From Neoalteromonas facilis (GTDB taxonomy: Bacteria > Pseudomonadota > Gammaproteobacteria > Enterobacterales > Alteromonadaceae), in NCBI RefSeq assembly GCF_002807665.1, contig NZ_PEAY01000001.1, positions 868,001 to 932,000 of the forward strand: DNA of 64,000 nt, written 5' to 3'. Under the pieces are notes generated by a model. The model was not told the DNA's origin, made no database searches, and worked only from the letters and a program-made list of their open reading frames with translations. The position numbers and the translations under genes were made by a program. Of this stretch, positions 45,558 to 53,497 are shown one piece after another; positions within the stretch are counted from its first letter, which is position 1; each line of letters begins with the position of its first letter.

Positions 45558-47861
45558 ATGAAGCAGCGCTGGATGGATTTTGTAATCAATCACCCTTGGT
45601 GGGTACTTTTGATTAATGTAATCGCGTTAGTAGCGCTGGCTATTGGTGCGCAAAACCTCTATTTCCGCGGCGACTACAAAGTATTCTTCCAAGACGACAA
45701 TCCTCAGCGTTTAGCATTTGAAGAAATGCAGAACATCTTTAATAAGAATGAAAACGCCAGCATCATCATTGCCCCAGAGAGTGGTAATGTTTTCACGCCT
45801 GAAACCTTAACGCTTATTCATGACTTAACCGAAGCATCATGGCAAACGCCACTCTCTACAAGAGTCGATTCAATTGCCAACTTTCAGCACACCTATGCCG
45901 AGTATGACGACTTAATAGTGGAAAGCCTGGTTGAGGACCCGGCAAATTTAGATGACGCAAGTATCAACGCTATTAAAGCCGTCGCTATGAAAGAACCCAA
46001 TCTAGTCGGAAGGTTGGTGTCACGTGAAGGTCATGTGGCGGTGATCAATATTACGGTTCAGCTGCCCGATGGCGATCAAACGCCAGAAGTGACCGCTATT
46101 TATCAGTTTGTCCGCAAGTTGACCGACCAATATGCTGAACAATATCCGACCCATAAGTTTTATCACACCGGCATGGTAATGCTTAACAATGCATTCCAAG
46201 AAGCCGCCAATGACGATGCTCAAACCCTTATCCCGTTAATGTTTTTAACCATTATCGTCGTGATGTGGATATTGCTGCGCTCGCTGTTAAGCACATTGGC
46301 AACGCTGCTGGTCGTGGCCTTTTCTATTGTGGCAACAATGGGATTTGCTGGATGGACGGGCTATTTCTTAAGTATCTCAACGGTAAATGTTCCCACCATG
46401 GTCATGACACTTGCAGTGGCTGATTGCATTCACGTGATAGCATCTATGTTCTACGCCATGCAGCAAGGCAAGAGCAAAGAGGATGCACTGCGTTACAGCC
46501 TCGATATTAACTTAATGCCCGTTGTTATCACCTCTGTCACGACTGCCATTGGTTTCCTAACATTGAACTTTTCCGCGGTTCCGATTTTAAATGACTTAGG
46601 CAATCTTACAGCATTTGGCATGCTACTCGCCTGTTGGTTATCTCTGACATTTTTGCCATCATTTCTCATGGTTGTGAGGCTTCGAGTTCCAGCTACTCGC
46701 ACAAAACAAGATACTTGGACCGATATATTGGCCAATTGGGTGATCAGTAAACATAAGCGTATTTTGCCTTACAGCATTATCGCCTTTGTTGCAGCCATTG
46801 CCTTGGCATTTACCAATGAACTGAATGACATTGCGGTCGAATACTTTGATACCGCCAGCGAATTCCGCCAAGCTGCCGATTTCCAAACCAACAACCTCAG
46901 TGGCATGTCTACCGCTGATTTTGGTGTGTACACAGAAGAAGCGTCCGCAATCAATAGTCCTAAAAACCTCACGGTGATTGCCGCATTTGCGGACTGGCTA
47001 CGCAGTCAACCCGAGGTAGACCATGTCACGACGCTGTCAGATACAATGAAACGCCTGAATAAAAACATGCACGATGATGATCCTGATTATTATCGCTTGC
47101 CCGACGAAAAAGAACTCGCCGCCCAATACCTATTGTTGTTTGAAATGTCATTGCCCTACGGCCTCGATTTGAATAACCAAGTGGACATTGATAAATCTGC
47201 CACGCGCATAATGGTGACCATGCAAAATTTAGGCAGTAAGGAGTTTGTTGAATTCGAACAGCGTGCCATCGATTGGTTTACGCGCCTCGCGCCTGAATTA
47301 AGGATAACAGCCGCCAGCCCACCATTGATGTTTGCGCATGTTGGTGAAACCAATATGCAAAGTATGATTAAAGGAACATTATTCGCCTTGGTACTCATTT
47401 CGGGGCTCCTGATCTTTGCCTTAAAATCGCTACGCATGGGGGTGATAAGCTTGTTGCCGAATATGCTGCCTGCCGGTTTAGGCTTTGGTATCTGGGCATT
47501 GATTTCAGGACAAATCAACATGGCCCTGTCGGTGGTGCTGAGTATGACATTGGGCATTATTGTTGACGACACCGTGCACTTTCTCACCAAATATAATTAT
47601 GCACGCAAACGTGGAGACAGCGCAGAAGACAGTGTACGATATGCCTTCAATAGTGTCGGGCGGGCGTTGCTCATCACAACGGTGGTCCTAGCCTTAGGCT
47701 TCGCCACATTAACCTTGTCGACGTTCGCTTTAAACGAGGACATGGGCATGCTGACCAGCATCATTATTGTTGTCGCTCTCATCGTCGACTTGATATTCTT
47801 GCCCGCCGCTCTGCTTATATTCGATAAAGATCGTCAATCTTCACCCAGTGCAGTTAAATAA
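45558..47861 (+). CDS. MMPL-family RND-superfamily exporter
   Basis: A 767-residue protein with two halves, each with a leading membrane helix, a periplasmic loop and five clustered helices (about 220-380 and 595-760). The proton-relay-like motifs are VADCIHVIASMFYA in the first half and LGIIVDDTVHFLTKYNYARKRG in the second. It resembles the HpnN/MMPL lipid exporters and the large, poorly studied group annotated as predicted exporters. AAGGA lies before the ATG. It needs no adaptor and is followed after 8 bp by the ThrE-like gene. Confidence 0.87.
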   Translation: MKQRWMDFVINHPWWVLLINVIALVALAIGAQNLYFRGDYKVFFQDDNPQRLAFEEMQNIFNKNENASIIIAPESGNVFTPETLTLIHDLTEASWQTPLSTRVDSIANFQHTYAEYDDLIVESLVEDPANLDDASINAIKAVAMKEPNLVGRLVSREGHVAVINITVQLPDGDQTPEVTAIYQFVRKLTDQYAEQYPTHKFYHTGMVMLNNAFQEAANDDAQTLIPLMFLTIIVVMWILLRSLLSTLATLLVVAFSIVATMGFAGWTGYFLSISTVNVPTMVMTLAVADCIHVIASMFYAMQQGKSKEDALRYSLDINLMPVVITSVTTAIGFLTLNFSAVPILNDLGNLTAFGMLLACWLSLTFLPSFLMVVRLRVPATRTKQDTWTDILANWVISKHKRILPYSIIAFVAAIALAFTNELNDIAVEYFDTASEFRQAADFQTNNLSGMSTADFGVYTEEASAINSPKNLTVIAAFADWLRSQPEVDHVTTLSDTMKRLNKNMHDDDPDYYRLPDEKELAAQYLLLFEMSLPYGLDLNNQVDIDKSATRIMVTMQNLGSKEFVEFEQRAIDWFTRLAPELRITAASPPLMFAHVGETNMQSMIKGTLFALVLISGLLIFALKSLRMGVISLLPNMLPAGLGFGIWALISGQINMALSVVLSMTLGIIVDDTVHFLTKYNYARKRGDSAEDSVRYAFNSVGRALLITTVVLALGFATLTLSTFALNEDMGMLTSIIIVVALIVDLIFLPAALLIFDKDRQSSPSAVK

Positions 47862-47869
47862 GGGATAAC

Positions 47870-49096
47870 GTGGAAAAGAAAGAATTTGTCCAAATTCGAA
47901 AATTCATCGTCAAATTGGGGAAAATGCTACATAAGTATGGCACACCGGCGTTTCGTTTAGAGGCGCATTTAATGGAGGTTTCCGCTTATTTAGGTGTGCA
48001 TGCGGGCTTTGTTTCAACGCCAACGTCGCTGAGCTTCAGTATTTGGAGCCATCACCACGAGGAAGAATACAACAGCGTCGCAAGGGTTCAACCTGGCGAT
48101 CTCGATCTTGGCTCACTATCGAGAACCGACGAACTGGTGACCAAGTTACTCAGTGGAGAATTAACATTAGAAGAAGCTGACCAACGACTTAGCGAAATAG
48201 ACGAATTACCAGAATTCTATTCTCCGCTCACGTCTTGCTTGGCTTTTGGTCTGTCAACCGGCGCGTTCGCTGTAGTGATGGGCTCATCCTTTGATGATTC
48301 ACTCGCAGCTGGTTTTATTGGCTTACTCATGTACTTGTACACGCGCTGGGCTATGCGCAGTAAGCGCGTAAACCTGATGTTAGAACCTGCGGTAGCCATG
48401 ATTGCGGGATTATGCGCCTGCGCTATTTCGAGTTTTATCGATCCCGCGATAAATATTCGTTTAGTCGTGCTTTCATCGATCATCATTTTCATTCCCGGAC
48501 TGGCATTAACCATTGGTTTAGCAGAGCTTTCAGCGCGACATGTGGTATCAGGCACAGCCCGTGTAATGGATGCATTAATGCAATTGTTTAAGCTCTACTT
48601 CGGCGCTTTCTTAGGTATTGCTATGGGCTTTTGGTTATTCAGTGAAGTGGAAATGACGCCGACCAAACCGATGCCAGCTTGGGCTGCATTTGTGGCAGTA
48701 TTTATTTTGTGTACTGCACTTGTGGTGATCTTTAAATTACGCCTCAAACACGCCCCTTGGGCAATTATGTGCGGATTTATCGGTTATTTTGGCACTTTTT
48801 GGGCTTCAAAATATTTAGAGTTTGGCTTGGGTACGTTCGTTGGTGCGTTTGCAGTAGGCGTTTTCGCCAACCTGTTTACGCGGCTTGCCAATGCCCCAGC
48901 CAGCATCGTGTTAATGCAAGGACTGATAGTATTGGTTCCCGGCTCTAAAACCTATATTGGGCTTAATTCATTTGTGTCAGGACAAGACTTCACTCAGACC
49001 GATCATATTGGACAAGAGACCTTCGTCATATTTATGTCATTAGTGGCAGGGCTTATATTTGCCAATGTCCTAATGCCAACCAAAAAGGCACTGTAG
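47870..49096 (+). CDS. ThrE-family threonine/serine exporter-like protein
   Basis: A 408-residue membrane protein fusing the cytoplasmic N-terminal part and first five helices of ThrE (DUF1212) with a second five-helix DUF3815 half. The N-terminal KLGKMLHKYGTPAFRLEAHL motif is diagnostic; PGLALTIGLAELSARHVVSGTARV near 205-228 and VLVPGSKTYIGLN near 360-372 mark the two halves. ThrE of Corynebacterium exports threonine and serine. The start is a GTG with AAGGGA before it, 8 bp after the MMPL gene. Confidence 0.85.
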   Translation: MEKKEFVQIRKFIVKLGKMLHKYGTPAFRLEAHLMEVSAYLGVHAGFVSTPTSLSFSIWSHHHEEEYNSVARVQPGDLDLGSLSRTDELVTKLLSGELTLEEADQRLSEIDELPEFYSPLTSCLAFGLSTGAFAVVMGSSFDDSLAAGFIGLLMYLYTRWAMRSKRVNLMLEPAVAMIAGLCACAISSFIDPAINIRLVVLSSIIIFIPGLALTIGLAELSARHVVSGTARVMDALMQLFKLYFGAFLGIAMGFWLFSEVEMTPTKPMPAWAAFVAVFILCTALVVIFKLRLKHAPWAIMCGFIGYFGTFWASKYLEFGLGTFVGAFAVGVFANLFTRLANAPASIVLMQGLIVLVPGSKTYIGLNSFVSGQDFTQTDHIGQETFVIFMSLVAGLIFANVLMPTKKAL

Positions 49097-49110
49097 TTCA
49101 CTCATTTTGG

Positions 49111-49869
49111 CTAAGACTTAGCACACACGCCGCAGTCTGCGTTACGCTCTATCTGAAAATCGCTCCACGTTGAATGCATAGCATCATAGTGGAGCATTTT
49201 ATTCGCTAACAATTGTCCATAGTGAGTCAGTATTTTAATCGCCTCTACCGCTTGCATGGCACCTACAACACCAACCACAGGCGATAACACACCGGCTTCC
49301 GCACACGTCAAATTTAAGGGGGCTAAATGGCGACTTAGGCAGTGGTAGCATGCACTGTGTGTATCGGGTAAATATGCAAACACCTGCCCTTCCATTCGGA
49401 TTGCCGCGCCTGATACAAGTACAACGCCTTCTTCAACACAGACTTGGTTGATCAAGCGACGGCTATCAAGGTTATCAGTACAATCCAAAATAATGTCGTG
49501 CTTTGGGGCTATCACTCGCAATTCATCGTGTTTCAAACGATGATGCAACGTGGTGATTTTCATATCGCCATTAAGCTTATGCAAATGAGCTTTAGCGGAT
49601 TCGGTTTTTAGCTGACCAATACTCTTTTCATGATGCAATATTTGTCGCTGCAAATTGGTAAGCTCAACGTGATCATCATCGATCAATGTCATTTCACCGA
49701 CGCCAGCTGCCGCTAAATATTGAGCCGCTGCACAGCCTAAACCTCCTACACCGATAATTAGCACGCGACTTGCTAACAGTTTTTCCTGCTTTTCAAAGTC
49801 AAAACCACTTAACATAATTTGTCGGCTATAGCGCAAAGCTTGCCTGTGAGAATGATGAACATTTGACAT
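49111..49869 (-). CDS. moeB: ThiF/MoeB-family adenylyltransferase
   Basis: E1-like enzyme of 252 residues that adenylates the C-terminal Gly-Gly of a small sulfur carrier protein. The nucleotide-binding loop IIGVGGLGCAAAQYL is near 38-52 and the R..RQ substrate segment NLQRQILH near 77-84. Two zinc-type cysteine pairs are present (CYHC and CGVC). MoeB (MoaD partner) is preferred over ThiF since moaA is in the same window and no thi genes are, but the two cannot be told apart with certainty. Three ATG codons compete; the one at 49869 has GGA eight bases upstream. Confidence 0.82.
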   Translation of the reverse strand: MSNVHHSHRQALRYSRQIMLSGFDFEKQEKLLASRVLIIGVGGLGCAAAQYLAAAGVGEMTLIDDDHVELTNLQRQILHHEKSIGQLKTESAKAHLHKLNGDMKITTLHHRLKHDELRVIAPKHDIILDCTDNLDSRRLINQVCVEEGVVLVSGAAIRMEGQVFAYLPDTHSACYHCLSRHLAPLNLTCAEAGVLSPVVGVVGAMQAVEAIKILTHYGQLLANKMLHYDAMHSTWSDFQIERNADCGVCAKS

Positions 49870-50126
49870 CGACATTGTCCAAAATAAAAATAACATTATG
49901 AGGCAACTTTAGCATGATTATGAGCTGTAGAACTCTTTGTCAGGTTTGCAATTGAAATGCTTAGACGCATTAGTATTTGCAGTCAGATCGCAACGAATAC
50001 CTGTCTTTATCCCCTTACATAATTTAAACAATGAACGGCAATATTACGGAAACAAATCACATCATTTCCGTATGGTTTTAATGTGTGTTTGGCTAAGTTA
50101 TTCCAAATATTCCTATAGAAATCAAT
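49870..50126. other. Intergenic region upstream of the first surface-protein repeat
   Basis: No gene seen. It is AT-rich. A weak promoter-like pair (TTGGCT near 50089 and TATAGA near 50114) precedes the conserved leader, but the 19-base spacer is long. Unlike the regions before the second and third copies, it lacks TATACGTA-type palindromes. Confidence 0.4.
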
Positions 50127-50221
50127 AAGCACGTCGATAACAGGTTGAGCACTTCGTTAGTTTTGCGCGTTTTACGTGGACTCTCTAAGGTGTTAAACGA
50201 AAGTTATTACTTAGGAATACA
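50127..50221 (+). promoter_or_regulatory. Conserved leader, copy 1
   Basis: About 95 bases that recur, with few changes, before the second (about 51143-51236) and third (52201-52294) surface-protein genes. The most constant parts are a TAGTTTTGCGCG block, an ACGT(G/A)GACT block and the ribosome-site block TTACTTAGGAATAC next to the ATG. It probably holds the 5' untranslated region; conservation beyond the ribosome site suggests RNA structure or regulator binding. Confidence 0.65.
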
Positions 50222-50839
50222 ATGATGAAACAATCACAATTTAAGTTGTCACACTTAGGCGCAGTTATAGCGCTTTCTGTTGTCACGGCAACCGCAAATG
50301 CTGAAACGCTTTCAGTGCCAGCTGCCGCAACCGTCGATAACACCATCAATTTTGCTTTAACCGGTACGTTTGATGTGGGTACCATTAGAGCAACGGTCGA
50401 TGCAGATAATACTGAATGTACCGGTGTGGTTATCCCTGCCAACCCGGCGACTGCGACCAGCACATTTACAGGCGCTCCCTGCGGCGGTGGCGCAGGTGAT
50501 GCAGAGCTTCAGATTGTGGGTGGTACGATTACACGTCCTCAATTTGACATCACTGGCTTAGCATCTTTCACGACGTTAAATCTAACACTACCGTCAGCGG
50601 CAGTTAACTTAACCTTGAACCCTGCCCCAGCTGGCGCACCGGTTCTTCAATTGGTTAATTTCACTGGCTATCAGACATCGGGTACTCCAGCTGCTGTAAC
50701 TACAACCGTAACAGCAGACGCTTCTGGTAATATAAGCTTTTTAGTTGGGGCGTCGCTTATTACTGACCCAGGCACTCCTACTCTTGCATATGAGAATACA
50801 GGATATGCAGGTAGCTTTGACGTAACAGTTGCTTACTAA
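50222..50839 (+). CDS. Secreted DUF4402-like putative fibre subunit, copy 1
   Basis: A 205-residue secreted protein. The signal peptide ends at ANA (residue 27). The mature chain is all-beta in appearance: TVDNTINFALTGTFDVGTI resembles the DUF4402 start, and it ends GSFDVTVAY, a C-terminal strand with alternating hydrophobics and a final tyrosine like chaperone-usher subunits. Two cysteines (C66, C87) could form a disulfide. From about residue 65 on it is almost identical to copy 2. The rich Thr, Ala and Gly content and separate leader and terminator suggest an abundant surface subunit. Function is inferred from the neighbouring chaperone and usher-like genes. Confidence 0.8.
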   Translation: MMKQSQFKLSHLGAVIALSVVTATANAETLSVPAAATVDNTINFALTGTFDVGTIRATVDADNTECTGVVIPANPATATSTFTGAPCGGGAGDAELQIVGGTITRPQFDITGLASFTTLNLTLPSAAVNLTLNPAPAGAPVLQLVNFTGYQTSGTPAAVTTTVTADASGNISFLVGASLITDPGTPTLAYENTGYAGSFDVTVAY

Positions 50840-50906
50840 GCTAAAAACAGTGTCCTACTCTTGCTTTAACAATAGCGTCAGTTGACGAGACAAGATTAAG
50901 AGTTGA

Positions 50907-50937
50907 AAAAAACGCCAAGATATTACTTGGCGTTTTT
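50907..50937 (+). terminator. Intrinsic terminator after copy 1
   Basis: AACGCCAAG (50911-50919) pairs with CTTGGCGTT (50926-50934) around a six-base loop, with A-rich sequence before and a T run after. It lies about 70 bases past the stop and should isolate copy 1 from copy 2. Confidence 0.88.
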
Positions 50938-51142
50938 ATTCCAGCATACTATGCGATACCAATTAACCAAGAACTTGCCGCACCAAAAGTTATAAGTATC
51001 TATACGTACGTATACGAGCCAAACTCTGCTTCATATTGACCATTCATACGTACCGTTCTATTTTTATACGCAGTGAATATTTTTTGGCCACTTTTTTGTT
51101 TAACGAACAAAGTCGTTGATTCTAATTAAAGAACACAACTTC
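50938..51142. other. Intergenic region with TATACGTA-type palindromes, before copy 2
   Basis: No gene seen. It contains a perfect 14-base palindrome TATACGTACGTATA at 51001-51014, a CATACGTACC near 51045 and a TTTATACGCA near 51063. Similar words recur upstream of copy 3. They may be operator sites of one regulator. Confidence 0.45.
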
Positions 51143-51236
51143 GTTGCCGATAAAGTTTCGAGGCCCTTCGGTAGTTTTGCGCGCTAGACGTAGACTTTCT
51201 AAAGGTGTTGACCCCAAGTAATTACTTAGGAATACA
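51143..51236 (+). promoter_or_regulatory. Conserved leader, copy 2
   Basis: The more divergent of the three leaders, with GCGCGCTAGACGTAGACT in place of the GCGCGTTTTACGTGGACT of copies 1 and 3. The ribosome-site block TTACTTAGGAATACAATG is unchanged. See copy 1. Confidence 0.6.
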
Positions 51237-51854
51237 ATGATGAAAAAATCTAACTTTAAGTTGTCACACATTGGCGCGATCGCTGCGCTTTCTGTTGTCA
51301 CAGCAGCCGCAAACGCTGAAACACTCACAGTACCAGCCGCTGCAACTGTTGATAATACAATAAACTTTGCGTTAACCGGTACGTTTGATGTCGGCACTAT
51401 CCGAGCAACCGTTGACAATACAGCGGCAGAATGCACTGGTGTGGTTATCCCAGCCAACCCGGCAACTGCGACCAGCACATTTACAGGCGCTCCGTGCGGT
51501 AGTGGTGCAGGTGATGCAGAGCTTCAGATTGTAGGTGGCACGATTACACGTCCTCAATTTGATATCACTGGCTTAGCATCTTTCACGACGTTAAATCTAA
51601 CACTACCGTCAGCGGCAGTTAACTTAACTTTGAACCCTGCCCCAGCAGGTGCTCCGGTGCTTCAATTGGTAAATTTCACTGGCTATCAGACATCGGGTAC
51701 TCCAGCGGCTGTGACTACAACCGTAACAGCAGACGCATCAGGAAATATCAGCTTTTTAGTTGGGGCGTCGCTTATCACTGACCCGGGCACTCCTACGCTA
51801 GCCTATGAAAACACTGGCTATGCGGGCAGTTTTGACGTAACAGTTGCATACTAA
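51237..51854 (+). CDS. Secreted DUF4402-like putative fibre subunit, copy 2
   Basis: 205 residues with the same signal peptide (ending AANA) and C-terminus (GSFDVTVAY) as copy 1. The two differ in about the first 65 residues and at a Gly/Ser next to the second cysteine; the rest is identical in protein. At the DNA level 65 consecutive bases (50549-50613 and 51564-51628) are identical. The direct repeat has a period of 1015 bp. This points to recent duplication or continuing gene conversion. A strong terminator follows. Confidence 0.8.
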   Translation: MMKKSNFKLSHIGAIAALSVVTAAANAETLTVPAAATVDNTINFALTGTFDVGTIRATVDNTAAECTGVVIPANPATATSTFTGAPCGSGAGDAELQIVGGTITRPQFDITGLASFTTLNLTLPSAAVNLTLNPAPAGAPVLQLVNFTGYQTSGTPAAVTTTVTADASGNISFLVGASLITDPGTPTLAYENTGYAGSFDVTVAY

Positions 51855-51912
51855 TCATACAACAGTATTAGTGAAAGCCTGACACCTTGAAAGGTGCAGA
51901 GTCGAAATGATC

Positions 51913-51941
51913 AAAAGCCGGATTATAGATCCGGCTTTTTT
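51913..51941 (+). terminator. Intrinsic terminator after copy 2
   Basis: AAAAGCCGGAT (51913-51923) pairs with ATCCGGCTTTT (51929-51939) around TATAG, followed by T. Strong and about 60 bases past the stop. Confidence 0.9.
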
Positions 51942-52200
51942 GTTGATTTGCACTATGAAGGATTTGTGTTTTTTTGACATATATGGGTTACAAAGCAACT
52001 CCAAGATATGCACTCAGTATCGGCCCCTATGCCTTACAACTTATACGTATAGATTCTCATACATATGTATCCAGGCGCACGCTTTAGATTTGTTGATTGG
52101 AAATACTTATGCATCTATCTTTATACGTAATGGATTATATTTTGCACTATTACGTTTGCTTGATGACACTAAGTTAACAATTTTTCTACAGATTTGTGTT
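51942..52200. other. Intergenic region with TATACGTA-type palindromes, before copy 3
   Basis: No convincing gene. A 104-codon frame here starts inside the terminator and reads through AT-rich sequence, so it is rejected. The stretch holds TATACGTATA (52042-52051), ATACATATGTAT (52059-52070) and a TTATACGTAA near 52120, related to the palindromes before copy 2. Confidence 0.45.
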
Positions 52201-52294
52201 AAGCAGTCGATAACAGAGTGAGCACTTCGTTAGTTTTGCGCGTTTTACGTGGACTCACTAAGGTGTTGAACCAAAGTTTTTACTTAGGAATACG
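52201..52294 (+). promoter_or_regulatory. Conserved leader, copy 3
   Basis: Nearly the same as leader copy 1, including TCGATAACAG, GAGCACTTCGTTAG and GCGCGTTTTACGTGGACT, with the same TTACTTAGGAATAC ribosome-site block. See copy 1. Confidence 0.65.
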
Positions 52295-52939
52295 ATGATG
52301 AAACAAACAAATTTTAAACTATCACACTTAGGCGCATTGGTTGCGCTTTCTGTTGTGACGGCAACCGCAAACGCTGAAACGCTTACAGTCCCAGCTACGG
52401 TTACTGTCGACAATACCATTAACTTTGCGTTAACCGGCACATTTGATGTTGGTACGATCCGAGCGACAGCAGACCCTACTTCTGACGAATGTGTGGGTAT
52501 CGTTATCCCTGCCAACCCAGCAACAGCTACTAGCGCATACGTACCCGGTGGTGTTGGTCAACCCTGTAATACTGGTGCTGGTGACGCAGAGATTCAAATT
52601 GTGGGTGGCTCTATTACGCGTCCGCAGTTTGATATTACAGGACTCGCAGCATTCACAACGTTAACAGTAACTGTTCCTACTACTGCTACATCAATGACAT
52701 TAAATCCTGCACCTGCAGGTGCTCCAGAGCTTCAACTGATAAACCACTCAGTATATCAAAGTTCAGGTACTGCTGGTAATGTTACCTTGACAACGGGTTC
52801 AGGAAGCATTGTTGCTGACGCATCAGGAAATATAACATTCCTAGTTGGCGCAACGATTATCACGGACCCAGGCACCCCAACGCTAGCCTATGAAAACACG
52901 GGCTATGCAGGCAGCTTTGACGTAACGGTTGCATATTAA
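52295..52939 (+). CDS. Secreted DUF4402-like putative fibre subunit, copy 3
   Basis: 214 residues; the signal peptide and the last 30 residues match copies 1 and 2, but the middle differs more. It has insertions such as VPGGVGQP before the second cysteine (C66, C91) and TTGSGS near 170. The C-terminus GSFDVTVAY is unchanged. It is the copy directly upstream of the small DUF4402, chaperone and usher-like genes and may be transcribed with them through the hairpin at 52969-53023. Confidence 0.8.
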   Translation: MMKQTNFKLSHLGALVALSVVTATANAETLTVPATVTVDNTINFALTGTFDVGTIRATADPTSDECVGIVIPANPATATSAYVPGGVGQPCNTGAGDAEIQIVGGSITRPQFDITGLAAFTTLTVTVPTTATSMTLNPAPAGAPELQLINHSVYQSSGTAGNVTLTTGSGSIVADASGNITFLVGATIITDPGTPTLAYENTGYAGSFDVTVAY

Positions 52940-52968
52940 GTTGCGTTAATAAACCTCTGTATATTATC

Positions 52969-53023
52969 AATCCCAGTAAAGCAGTGTATGCTAAGCATAC
53001 ATGTTGTTTTGCTGGGATTTTTT
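52969..53023 (+). promoter_or_regulatory. Nested hairpin with T run overlapping the next gene's ribosome site
   Basis: An outer stem AATCCCAG (52969-52976) with CTGGGATT (53012-53019), extendable inwards with G-U pairs, encloses an inner perfect stem TGTATGCT/AGCATACA (52985-53001). A run of six T follows at 53018-53023. It looks like an intrinsic terminator, yet the GGGA of the right arm is the only ribosome site for the ATG at 53024. It could therefore act as terminator or attenuator and also hide the start of the minor subunit gene. Confidence 0.65.
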
Positions 53024-53485
53024 ATGCGACTTAGTTTGCTCTATTTACTCGTCATAGGCTTCTTTTTACCCGGTCATGTAGTAGCGGCTTTGATCGTTGA
53101 TAGCCCGCTAAATTTTGGTCGGATTGCAATAACCAACAACAGCGTTGTGAGTTCTTTGCAAATGACGAGAAACGGTCAGACAACTGCTACTAACAACATT
53201 TATGTACTGGAAATAGGTACACCTGGTGTATACACAGTCACGGAGCTCCCTCCGTATTCACTGTTAACGCTAACGGCTGATACACCTGCGTTTTCAGGCT
53301 CTACGATTCCTGGAACGGAGCAATTCACGCTCACCGCAGTTGATATACCGGCCAGTGTGCCGGTTAATGTTTCAGGAACAGCACAATTTTCTGTAGGTGG
53401 TGTATTAGAGACCTCCGGTAACGGTGGCTCTTACATAGGGCCTGCAACCTATGAAATTACTGTTAATATTAATTTAACTTATTGA
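53024..53485 (+). CDS. Small DUF4402 protein, putative minor fibre subunit
   Basis: A 153-residue secreted protein. From the ATG at 53024 it has a clean signal peptide (MRLSLLYLLVIGFFLPGHVVA). An in-frame ATG at 52988 lies inside the hairpin and would spoil it, so it is not used. The mature part LIVDSPLNFGRIAITNN and the central SSLQMTRNGQ and SGSTIPGTEQFTL blocks fit DUF4402. It ends EITVNINLTY, a subunit-like C-terminal strand. It lies 12 bp before the chaperone gene. The contrast with the three large repeats suggests a tip, adaptor or anchor role. Confidence 0.78.
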   Translation: MRLSLLYLLVIGFFLPGHVVAALIVDSPLNFGRIAITNNSVVSSLQMTRNGQTTATNNIYVLEIGTPGVYTVTELPPYSLLTLTADTPAFSGSTIPGTEQFTLTAVDIPASVPVNVSGTAQFSVGGVLETSGNGGSYIGPATYEITVNINLTY

Positions 53486-53497
53486 GGATATGACACC

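Noticed and set aside
51907..52221. 104-codon open frame between subunit copies 2 and 3
   Set aside because: It begins inside the copy 2 terminator, has no ribosome site, and its residues are those expected from AT-rich intergenic DNA.
52988..53023. Upstream ATG for the small DUF4402 gene
   Set aside because: It lies inside the hairpin, lacks a ribosome site and would add 12 residues before a complete signal peptide.
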